In this document: positions 12,858-21,758 of the stretch, piece by piece
Position numbering within the stretch: position 1 is the stretch's first letter
Layout of the letters: every line of letters starts with the position of its first letter
Position numbers and translations under genes: made by a program
Notes under the pieces: model-generated
Told to the model about the DNA's origin: nothing
Seen by the model: only the letters and a program-made list of their open reading frames with translations
The model's database searches: none
Assembly: GCF_024139115.2 (NCBI RefSeq)
Contig: NC_085141.1
Location: forward strand, 239,745,047-239,809,046
Direction of reading: 5' to 3'
Origin: Armigeres subalbatus
Lineage: Eukaryota > Arthropoda > Insecta > Diptera > Culicidae
DNA length: 64,000 nt

Positions 12858-13215
12858 GAAAACCAAAACTACCCAAAAGTGGGTTGTTTTCTCTGAAAAC
12901 CTTACTTTTGGCTGATAGTCAAATTTTGAGTTAAATGACTTTTCTAGCACTAGGTAGTTTGCCTTTAATCACATGTATACAACTTACTCAAAGCTGAATT
13001 TAATTCATCCAAAGTTATCTTAGATTCACTCAAAATTGAGAATATTGAATCTTTTCTACTTTGAGTTATTGGGCTGAGCTATCCCAGTGAGGTGCTTGCA
13101 TCTTGCTCTAGTTTTTACAACAATCATGGGAAAGAAAAGGACAACTACCCAAATTTTGGTAATTTTTTTCTGCAATATTATTCACAGTGCTCAAATTTTG
13201 AGCTGGTTTATCTGT
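12858..13215 (+). repeat. Dispersed MITE-like repeat, copy 1
   Basis: This matches 20668-21057 in order and orientation. Shared stretches include AACTAC(C/T)CAAAAGTGGGTT, CTCAAAATTGAGAATAT and ACAACAATCATG(G/A)GAAAGAAA. CTCAAAATTGAG is itself a palindrome. No coding potential is seen. The ends are not sharply defined. Confidence 0.75.
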
Positions 13216-13379
13216 CCATGTAGGTAGATGACGTCCAACGCCCGAAAAGTGGTGTTACAACAAAATCTCTTCATTTTTCATTTAAGACATAACAAACAAC
13301 CATGCGTCTCAATTTTTTTTTTCAATTTTTCCATTGTTCCTTTATAATTGTTTATTATTTTATAACATTTCATTCTTTT

Positions 13380-13496
13380 ATTTAGTCTACATCTAAACAG
13401 ATAACACTGAATCAACAATTTGACGCCACAATACACGGCTCGAGGCCGCATCTCTCCATCCTCGAAAACGCCCCACGCTCGCCAAGTCGTTTTGCA
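13380..13496 (-). pseudogene. RTE relic, last 35 codons, left half of a split copy
   Basis: On the minus strand this reads VQNDLASVGRFRGWRDAA, then VLWRQIVDSVLSV and a stop, followed by AATAAA. That is the C-terminal end typical of RTE polyproteins (compare VEDDLRTLRRLRGWRRVA in the copy ending at 25043). The reading continues in phase with the relic at 21641-21745, so an 8.1-kb segment has split a single old copy. Confidence 0.85.
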
Positions 13497-13501
13497 CCTG
13501 G
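13497..13501. repeat. CCTGG target-site duplication, left
   Basis: CCTGG occurs here and at 21636-21640, directly outside the paired TIRs. Removing one copy plus the intervening DNA restores an uninterrupted RTE reading frame (Trp-Ala-Asp-Gln-Val). Confidence 0.75.
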
Positions 13502-13959
13502 GGCCTGTACCATAATCGAAATTTTACTAATAATATTAGTAGAGTAGCTTGTAACTTGTATTTTTCTGTTGCATAATGAATCTACAAGTATGAATTTACA
13601 AGACTAATATTACAAGTAAACCGCACCAATAATATTAGTGGAATTTACATGTAACTGTTTCATAAAGAAAATACGAGTAGAATTTATTAGCGTTGGCTTG
13701 TAGTTTCTTTTACAAGTATGAATGGTGCTGTAATTCAATTTACAAGTAGTTAAGTAGTAAGTTATTTTATTATTTTAGCTGTGCAAAGTAATTATGCATC
13801 GTTTAATTGTTTTTAACGACTTAACAGTGAAAGAAACTATTATTCTAGATGCTTCATATTACCATATAATGAAACACTGTGAACTAAAAATAAATTCCTC
13901 GTTCCCATATAACACTGAGAATTAAGGGTATGCGATAACACATTTTTTCCTGACGAAAC

Positions 13960-14100
13960 GAAACGAAACGAAATTTGAAATGCTATTGTTGGTTCGAAAC
14001 GAAACGAAACGAAATTCAGATTTACTTCCGATACTTCGAAACGAAACGAAATTGAGGTCCATTTGATTCGAAATTTTTCGAAACGAAACGAAATTTTTAA
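13960..14100. repeat. (CGAAA)n-rich low-complexity tract
   Basis: Four clusters of ACGAAACGAAACGAAA lie here. Translated on the minus strand they give repeated FRFE, which is a low-complexity artefact. A related CGAAATTCCGCGAAATT tract lies at 19846-20015. Confidence 0.8.
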
Positions 14101-14117
14101 GAAAAAATCCGCGGAAT

Positions 14118-15389
14118 TTTTATTGAATAGTTTTTTTTGCATTATATAGGGTAACGGTACCAGTGGAGGTATTAGTAGATCCAAAAAAGAAAATATTTTT
14201 AAAAAATTGATAATTATGGAAAATTTACAGCTTTAATATCTTAGTCAATAGATAAACTAAAAAATGAGATTGTTGTCATTTAACATCAATAATTACCAAA
14301 TATTGCTTGCACCAGTATGGGTACACTGTTCCTTTAGTGGCGGTAAAAAATAATTTTGATTCCCATAGTGGTGCTAGGGGCCTTCCTTAGCTATGCGGTA
14401 AGACGCGCGGCTACAAAGCAAGGCCATGCTGAGGGTGGCTGGGTTCGATTCCCGGTGCCGGTCTAGGCAATTTTCGGATTGGAAATTGTCTCGACTTCCC
14501 TGGGCATAAAAGTATCATCGTGCTAGCCTCATGATATACGAATGCAAAAATGGTAACCTGGCTTAGAAACCTCGCAGTTAATAACTGTGGAAGTGCTCAA
14601 TGAACACTAAGCTGCGAGGCGGCTCTGTCCCAGTGTGGGGATGTAATGCCAATAAGAAGAAGAAGACATAGTGGTGCTCTGAGCTTTAAATATTCGAATA
14701 TTTTTTATGAAGCCCATCGGCCTTCTTTGTCACTTCACTTCCAAACATATTCATATTCGGCTCTGCACAGTCAATTTTCGGAATGAATATGTGTCAGTGA
14801 GTATTTATTTGAATTCTAAAAATTATCAAATTATCGTAAAACTAAACACATGTTAGATGAATTAATTAAATACACGCATAGATTTAATCCTGACGTTCGA
14901 TTGAGGCAAATATCAGTATAATCAAGGCTAATTATGTTTTTTTCGTGAGCAGTTACCATATTCAGTTATAATTAATTGAATGAATCTATGAAGCAGTAAA
15001 CTGAGTAAGTCATTCTATGTTTTGAATAATCAAAACACCGTTGTCAAAAGTCGGAACGAATATGCTCCATGAAAGTGAATATTTCATGCTCTGGTGGTGC
15101 TATTCATTGGTTTCTTATGAAACTCGCCTCTATTGGTACAGTTGCACCACTATAGGTGCAAGGGAGTCAATTTTATTAAGGAAAATCATCGTTTTTTTTT
15201 AGTTTTTCAGGTGAATTCTTAAGATAAGTTGCATTTAACAGGATATTTGAAGCACGGCGCATCAACTGAAACCATCGTAAAGTGTATAATTATGATAAAT
15301 CTCATTTAAACCCCACTACCTCCACTATTGGTGCTACCTCCACAAAGGGTACGGTTACCCTACATAATGCAAAAAACTAATAAAAAGAA
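14118..15389. mobile_element. 1.27-kb element with about 55-bp TIRs
   Basis: The left arm (14118-14172) contains TTGCATTATATAGGGTAACG and then GTGGAGGTA. The right arm (15334-15389), reversed, contains TTGCATTATGTAGGGTAACC and then GTGGAGGTA. No coding region is found inside. A Feilai-like SINE inserted later at 14376-14666. The TAGGGTAA ends resemble the TAGGGGA ends of other MITEs in this window. Confidence 0.75.
14376..14666 (+). mobile_element. Feilai-like tRNA-derived SINE
   Basis: The element starts GGGGCCTTCCTTAGC and has a tRNA-like promoter region with GCGGTAAGACGCG (A-box part) and GGTTCGATTCCCG (B box). A conserved body follows (GACTTCCCTGGGCATAAAAG), and it ends in AAGAAGAAGAAGA, the 3' triplet repeat known for Aedes Feilai SINEs. 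A perfect 12-bp target-site duplication, CATAGTGGTGCT, flanks it at 14364-14375 and 14667-14678. It is a full-length insertion. Family assignment is from memory. Confidence 0.92.
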
Positions 15390-15833
15390 TACGAATAAAA
15401 GAAAATTAATTTTGTTTAATATTGTTAAAGAAAAATATTGTTACCCAAATTCCATAGATAGAATCTAGCTTAATTTTACAAAAGAACATAAGTAACAGAT
15501 CAGTTTTGTACCTGTTTACCATTTTCAAAAGTATGCCTCTTTACCATAAACAACGTAAAAATATTAATCGCTTAATATTTCCAACAGGCCTCAGTAAAAA
15601 TAAATTAAAGCTGATTTTTTAACTGCAATCAACAGACTTCATATTTATTGGATCTGTTCATCATTTTGAAAAGTATTACATTACAATCGACATCTTGAAT
15701 AAAGTCCTCAGGCCAACCAAATTCATGAAGATTTATTGAATCTGTGAGACTTTCCAAACAGCTGTTGGTTGCAGTAGTACACTTTTTTTTTCGGGATGTC
15801 AGCAAAATTGTCAACTTTTACCGAGATTCGTAC

Positions 15834-15971
15834 AGCCGTGCCCCAGCAAACATGTTTTTTGCTGAGATTTCTGTCAAAACTGCTGGAAATCAGCAAATAA
15901 TTTACTGAAAATCAGCTAACAAACATCATTTTTGCCGGAATATCAGTTATTTATTTTGCTGGCGCACGGCT
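15834..15971. mobile_element. 138-bp MITE
   Basis: Terminal inverted repeats are AGCCGTGCCCCAGCAAA and, reversed from the right end, AGCCGTGCGCCAGCAAA. GCTGAxAATCAGC-type repeats lie inside. No clear target-site duplication. Confidence 0.8.
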
Positions 15972-16183
15972 ATGCGGATTTTTACCGAGCTGCAGAAATA
16001 AAAACTAAGTGTGTAAACTCGACTTTTTCTAAATTTTTACTGAGGTCTGATGGAAATATTAAGCGAGCATTTTTTTTTTGGTTATGGTGAGGGGCATTTT
16101 TCATCCATCATTTTTTCTCGGCCTTTGAAGATAAACGAAAATCGTTACTGGTAGACAAAAACCTTTTTCGTTTAATCACTCCG

Positions 16184-16261
16184 CTGCCGCTAACCGCTAG
16201 TTGAGCACATCTGTATATGGGCCTGCATACACAGATGTGCTCGACTTGCGGTTAGCGGCAG
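16184..16261. repeat. 78-bp near-perfect hairpin
   Basis: CTGCCGCTAACCGC at 16184-16197 and GCGGTTAGCGGCAG at 16248-16261 pair. The stem continues with GAGCACATCTGTAT against ATACACAGATGTGCTC, leaving a loop of about 10 bases. A few mismatches lie mid-stem. It could be a small MITE core or a hairpin RNA source. Confidence 0.8.
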
Positions 16262-17430
16262 TTCACCTCTCACTCACTTTTTGTGAGAACGATTCTATGG
16301 TGCGCTGATGGGTGTCGGACCTTAACAATAATAGCTGTGAGATGCTTTTACTCTAGCAACACCATTAGGCTATCTGCATGTAGGCATTAGGTTACAAATG
16401 TCCCGAATTATGCGGAACAGTTCCGGGTTCAGCCTACTTGCCGTACATTGCCTGGCACCCCGGAAAACGTTCTCCATTCCATGATAAATCTGTAAAGCCT
16501 GGAAATTCAAACCATTGGAAATAGAATGTGAAAAAAAAACTATAACAGATCCGAATAATTAAGAGAATATAGGGAACTTGAACCTATTGAAGTTGAGGGT
16601 CTTAATGGTCTATTGAAGTTAAAGGATGAAGGTAATATTGAGTGTCTAAACAATTTTCGCAATATTAAAGAATACACAGTCAGTTTTTATTTCTGCAGGT
16701 CAGCATAATAAAGAACAGACTTCCGTACAAAATACGGTTATTTTCAGATTTCCAATAAACTATTTGCTGTGTTTTAGCAATAAAAAATAGATATACGTGT
16801 TTGCTGAAAGCTAGGACATGATGTGACAATTCAATCGTGTCTGCCTTGTTACTATTCAGTCGGTAGCTCTGATGAGGTGGTCGCCAGTGTAACCAAATTA
16901 ATTTGGTACAGAACCTACCATACAATATGTTTCAAAATCGATGTTTATCTTCCTCGATAGAAACTATCTAAACTCGATAGAAATATTCATTATTTATGTA
17001 AGAGAAGCAAAAGTTACAAGCACAAAAGATTTCAATTGAAAAAATATAAAAATTTAAAATATAAAAATATAAAAAATGAATATAATGCTTAAAACAAAAG
17101 ATATAAATCTTTTCAGACCTTGAGAACAATGTATAAGCCTTAAGCTATTAAATGTAAACTAATTTTATGCCATCAAACTAGAACGCAGACATTAGCGTTT
17201 ATTGCTAAATATTATGGAGAGTGCTAGTAATCAACCCCGTGCGTATAATGGACCCCCTGAACAAAAACCAAAAGTTAACGCTGGAATCAACGATTCCCTG
17301 CAAATTTCCATTGGATAAAGTTGCTTCACATATCATGGTAGTTGTTTTTGGCGTGCCAATGAAATAAGTCTCAAAATGGTGTTTGTAAGGGTTTTTTTTC
17401 ATCGAATTTTTACGGTAAGTAATCATCCAA
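16262..17430. other. Stretch without recognised gene
   Basis: AT-rich DNA. Short minus-strand frames at 16680-16925 and 17205-17441 show no domain. Nothing else supported. Confidence 0.4.
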
Positions 17431-17680
17431 TCTATATACATAAAAATGAATTTCTGTCTGTCTGAACCTTATAGATTTCGAAACTACTAAACGGATCGGC
17501 GTTAAAATTTGTATGCAGAGGTTTTTGGGGCCGGGGAAGGTTCCTAAGATGGTTCGAGATCCCTCCCTCCTTTGGAAAGGGGGGCTCCCATACAAATGAA
17601 ACATCAATTTCTTCATAACTCAAGAATTATTCAGAAAATAAATCAATTTTAGGCGAAACGAAGTTCGTCGGGTCTGCTAG
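17431..17680 (+). mobile_element. Non-autonomous Helitron-like element
   Basis: The element begins TCTATATACATAAAAATG after an A and ends GGGTCTGCTAG before a T, the A|TC...CTAG|T arrangement of Helitrons. Just before the 3' end, ACGAAGTTCGT can form the short hairpin expected there. At 250 bp with no coding region it is non-autonomous. Confidence 0.75.
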
Positions 17681-18280
17681 TGTTGAATAAGCATAATGAT
17701 TATAAAAAATCGATGAAAGACCCGGTAAATTTTCGTATTTTTGTCTTTTGAAATTGTTCCGCATTTTCAACCCGTCGGGGCAAATAAAAATGCGTGGTGC
17801 GGGGCAAGTTGAAAGAACGGTTCAAAATGTCACCCTCGCAATTTAAAATGAAAAAGGTCTTGTTTTAGGATTCTTAATCTACTTTTCCTCGTAGTGAGCA
17901 CTGGCTTTCAAAAAAATAAAACAGAGCATGTAACCATTTTGTTAACTCCACCTTTCACTTCCCTAGTCCCCTATTTCTTCAATCGAGGGGTTTGTGAGAG
18001 ATATGCTGGTTAATTAATGTGAATTTACGAAGAAGCCACAAACGAATTGATCAAGCGCACAATTCAAGCGAACCAAATAATTAATCATCCTGAAAAGTAA
18101 TCAGAGTAAATATCAAGATGGACAATATTACGGAGAAAAAGAAAAATTTGGATAGCTCCGCGGAAATAACGCGCAGAGGGCAATCCCCGCATAGAACAAA
18201 TCATGCATAGTGTGCGTTGAATTGAGCTCAAATTATTAAAACAAATCAACTGTCATGCAATCCAATCATTTGAATGGCGT
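17681..18280. other. Stretch without recognised gene
   Basis: Contains GGGGCAAGTTGAAA near 17807, a motif that recurs in related forms near 19571 and inverted near 19752, perhaps remains of a MITE. No gene seen. Confidence 0.4.
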
Positions 18281-18290
18281 GCCCATAAAC

Positions 18291-18355
18291 TTTTTCTTTT
18301 TTTTTGTGTCTTTATTAAGGAGACTTTCAGCCCGAGGCTGGCTCGTCTCCGAGGA
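18291..18355 (-). mobile_element. 65-bp 5'-truncated LINE tail with perfect TSD
   Basis: On the minus strand the insert reads GGAGACGAGCCAGCCTCGG, then AGTCTCCTTAATAAAG, and ends in a poly(A)-like tract. It is flanked by GCCCATAAAC at 18281-18290 and 18356-18365. That is an extreme 5' truncation typical of target-primed reverse transcription. The tail resembles 3' ends of mosquito Jockey-type LINEs; the family is inferred. Confidence 0.8.
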
Positions 18356-18365
18356 GCCCATAAAC

Positions 18366-18959
18366 ATGTAAAAATCAATTATCAGTTCTCTGCCTAGGTG
18401 CAAACTAATCCGAAATGCAAAGGATTGATTCCTTGAGGCACCAATGTATTTTGAAAACCTTCGCATCAATATCAATTTTAACGCAGTTCAGTTCTTCATT
18501 GATGTTTTCTTTACACAAATTTAATTTTCTGTGGTACAGTTACTCAGGGAAGCTAATAGTTATTCCGTTAAACCTACGTCCCAAAGCGCCTACTCTATTC
18601 GTTATAATTGGTTTTATATAAGCCGCCGCTTATTGAACCTGAGCTGACCTTCCATTTCGCTCGAAGGTCTTCGTGTCGGTTTTGTTAAGAGATCCACCCG
18701 ATACCAAGATTTGGTCTAGTGCGTAGCTTGGTTCTGAGCGAAACGCTATTGCTTTAGTTGAGCTAGTTTGCAGATACATGCAGAAACACCTTGCTAAAGG
18801 TTGCCAGAACCCGCAGTCAATTCCCAAAACAAATCGCAATGCTTCCTGCTGACCCCTGGGGCACACAAAATTTAAAAACTTTTCAATATTTCATTGAATT
18901 ATGTGTTTTCTGTTCAGTAAAGCATATTTTCTAGGAATGTCATAATTATAAATATAAAC
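18366..18959. other. Stretch without recognised gene
   Basis: No recognisable coding or structural signal. Confidence 0.4.
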
Positions 18960-19133
18960 AAACCGTCTAAGACGAATTAAGTACTGTCCATTTAATTCCA
19001 CCAGTTAATTTTCGTTATCTTTGCAGATACGTATTTCGACCACACAGTTGTGGTCGAAATACGTATCTGCAAAGATAACGAAAATTAACTGGTGGAATTA
19101 AATGGACAGTACTTAATTCGTCTTAGACGGTTT
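18960..19133. repeat. Perfect 174-bp palindrome (85-bp arms, 4-nt loop)
   Basis: The left arm begins AACCGTCTAAGACG and ends TTTCGACCACA. After CAGT the right arm returns as TGTGGTCGAAA and ends CGTCTTAGACGGTT. I compared the arms base by base and found no mismatch. Symmetry stops at 18959/19134. Such identity implies a very recent origin, gene conversion between arms, or a template-switch artefact. Confidence 0.95.
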
Positions 19134-20065
19134 AATACATTCCACTAAACGAGCTTAATATATTTTTCTGAAATATAAACAACACATCGCAAATCTAGTA
19201 TCAGCTACTTTGATCACTAGTCTGGAAAATATTCATTGGAAGCGCTTTGGATTTTCCAAGGTTTCAAATTTTTCTTGCAATGTGTAATACAAGAAGGATT
19301 TGATTTTCAAAATTCTAGAACAAAGCCTACTATTTTATCACTTTTCCTTAACAGAAGACAATTTTGAGCTAACGTCTGAAAGATATTCGAAATCATCAGA
19401 AGTTTACATCAACATTTACATGGGACTCTTATGAGTGTCCTGGCAGTACAGGCCATACCAACCTTGTGCATCTTAGTTTGCACTGAGTACTATATTTTGT
19501 TTTTCATACGGCAAAATTGGCTAATGTCAGTATATAGCGCAGTGTTTCAATTTGCCCCGATACGTGGGGAAGTTGAAACGATGCATATAAAAATATAATT
19601 TTAGTATACTAACTATTTATAAGAAAGTTTGGTAAGGTTGCTAATTTTTTATGTATAATCTTTGCCCCGAACTAGCAAATGTCGTAAACGAACTCAAAAT
19701 TTATCAAAGAATATTTTTTTTAGAGCACTACAAAGTTCAACTTTGAAAAACCCGTTTCAACTTGTCCCGAGTTTGAATGGCTTTATTCAGCGGCGCAGCC
19801 AAATTTTTTTAGGATATGAAAATTTGAAATATTAAAAATTTATTTCGAAATTCCGCGAAATTCCGTTTAATTTCGTTAAAAGCATGATTTTTCCACCGAA
19901 ATTTTTGAAATTAATCGATACGAAACGAAATCAGAAAATCAGATTTCGCCATCCCAAAATTCCGCGAAATTCCGCGGAATTTCGTTTCGAATGCCCTAAA
20001 ACGAAATTTTTCGAAATACCGCATATGCTTACTGAGAATTATGAAAATTTTCAAATGACTTTGGA
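19134..20065. other. Stretch without gene, with a CGAAA-rich tract
   Basis: GAAATTCCGCGAAATTCC-type low complexity occupies 19846-20015. The translations on both strands are repeat artefacts. The rest is AT-rich with nothing recognised. Confidence 0.4.
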
Positions 20066-20597
20066 TAGGGGAGACTGGGTACACTTGATAGGATAGTTTT
20101 TCCTGACAACCCTTCATCAAATCTGTCAAATCTACAAAAAAAATAGAAGCCTGAGAATAGATTTATATTTTTTTGATTTTTTTTCGCCAAATTTTTGTAT
20201 GGGTGACTAATGGGGGATCAAGTTTCCCCATATTGAGGCAATAACTTCAAATCCAAATATCCTAAAACTTTGATGGAATGTTAACATTTTCATCAGTACA
20301 GATCATTAAGCATATTTATGGCTTTGTGCTGTGAAAAAACGAAAGCATTTGGTCATTGTTATAAAAAGTTGTTCAAATTTTGCTTGGCCAATAAAAAAAT
20401 CTTCAGGAAGGTCAAAACATAAAAACCGCCCTGCAGAATAAATAAGGTTGTCAATTAAAAACATAACTCACCTCATAAAGGTCATTTGTCTTGAGGATCT
20501 ACACTAAAAAATACGCTAGAACAAAACTACTTTAGTCCTCGATAAAACAGGGGGTAACCAAGTCTCCCCGGGGATCAAGTCTACCAACCTTCCCCTA
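20066..20597. mobile_element. TA-flanked MITE with TAGGGGA ends (532 bp)
   Basis: The left end is TAGGGGAGACTGGGTACA, followed by CTTGAT. The right end, reversed, is TAGGGGAAGGTTGGTAGA, followed by CTTGAT. TA lies at both boundaries. No ORF. It belongs with 25880-26843, 30124-30344 and 58572-58768, which share the TAGGGGA terminus. Confidence 0.75.
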
Positions 20598-20667
20598 TAG
20601 TAAAAGTACTTTAAGTGCTGACATCAAGTATTCAAATGGTGGAGCGCTAAAGATCATTAGCAATTAT

Positions 20668-21057
20668 GCAGTACACAGAAAACCCAAAACTACTCAAAAG
20701 TGGGTTATTTTAGCTCAAATCCGTACTTTGGACCAATAACCCAATATTGAGTAAAATGAGTTTCCTAACATTTAGTAGTTTAACTTAATCCACTTAATAC
20801 ATATTTATCAAAGCAGAGTTTAGTTTACCCAAAGTTGCCTTTATTCATCTCAAAATTGAGAATATATTAATTTACTGAAATTTGTATTATTGTATTATTA
20901 TTGTATTATTATACTAAATAATCTCGTTTAAGACCATGCATATTGCTTTATGTTTGACAACAATCATGAGAAAGAAAGGAAAAACGGAAAAACTCCCTAA
21001 ATTCTGAGTAGATTTCATTACGATATTTTCATCAGTTGATAAATATTTTGAACTAAA
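20668..21057 (+). repeat. Dispersed MITE-like repeat, copy 2
   Basis: Direct homologue of 12858-13215. Expansion of TATTATTG units near 20882-20915 makes it slightly longer. Confidence 0.75.
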
Positions 21058-21640
21058 AAAGAAATCGTCCAAATTTCATAATCGAATTAGAAGCAAAATT
21101 TAAACCCGGATAAGTCTCACAATACACGTAAATTAAACCCTCTTCAAAAACTCACAACAAACTAGTCTAGCGGGATTCGATTTATCATGGAGGATACGTT
21201 TGGGTAACTTACAAATCGCGTTAATTAAAACTTAAGTCAATATCAAAGACCACGTAAAAACGACTCCAGTGTGCATTACATTGGCTTGGTGAAAAATGCC
21301 AATACCACGAAGCCGACTTAAACCGCGGAATCAATAAATTTACAGAGAGTGTTCCGTGCGTACCTATCGCAGTTAAAATATATATTCTACCCACAAGTTT
21401 GAAAACAAACGTAAACAAATCGTTTACCTCCGCATTTACAGTGAGCTGTCGGATGAATTTTGACAGGTAAATGAACCTGATGGACTTGTAATTTCAACCT
21501 TACTAATAATACAAGTACTAATATTATTAGTTGGCAAAACATTATTATGCGTCGCAAATTACAAGTACTTGTAATTTGTTGACTTGTAACTTCTAACTTG
21601 TAGCTAATATTATTAGTCGGATTATGCTACAGGGCCCTGG

Positions 21641-21745
21641 TCTGCCCATCTCGCTCGCTGCGCTCCACGCCGTCTCGTACCTGCCGGATCGGAAGCGAAC
21701 ATCATCTTTGCCTTCTGGACAGTACTGCTATTTTTCGTGATCGTC
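21641..21745 (-). pseudogene. RTE relic, right half of the split copy
   Basis: The minus strand reads KMMFASDPAGTRRRGAQRAR, then WADQ, matching the SDPTGTRRRGAQRARW region of the younger RTE copy. It continues in frame with 13380-13496 if the 8.1-kb element and one CCTGG are removed. Upstream the relic is interrupted by the RTE insertion at 21759-25057. Confidence 0.85.
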
Positions 21746-21758
21746 ATGTGAAAGCGAA

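Larger units (their letters stand above)
13502..21635. mobile_element. 8.1-kb TIR-bounded element (superfamily unknown) inserted in an RTE relic
   Basis: The left end reads GGCCTGTACCATAATC and the right end, reversed, reads GCCCTGTAGCATAATCC. Both are followed inward by (A)CTAATAATATTAG and by clusters of ACTTGTAA and its complement TTACAAGT, which resemble subterminal transposase-binding repeats. CCTGG flanks both ends. No transposase was recognised inside. The interior is a patchwork of other elements (SINE, MITEs, Helitron-like copy, LINE tail, palindrome). It may be a large non-autonomous element, or an autonomous one whose genes have been destroyed. Superfamily assignment is open. Confidence 0.65.

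Noticed and set aside
13840..14184. 114-codon minus-strand ORF with FRFE repeats
   Set aside because: It arises from the CGAAA pentanucleotide tract and contains no domain.
14390..14470. tRNA gene
   Set aside because: A- and B-box motifs belong to a Feilai-like SINE with a target-site duplication and triplet tail; the same applies at 34186-34305 and 59951-60110.
19540..19780. Inverted GGGGCAAGTTGAAA-type motifs as a MITE
   Set aside because: Motifs recur near 17807, 19571 and 19752 but no consistent pair of ends or target duplication could be fixed.
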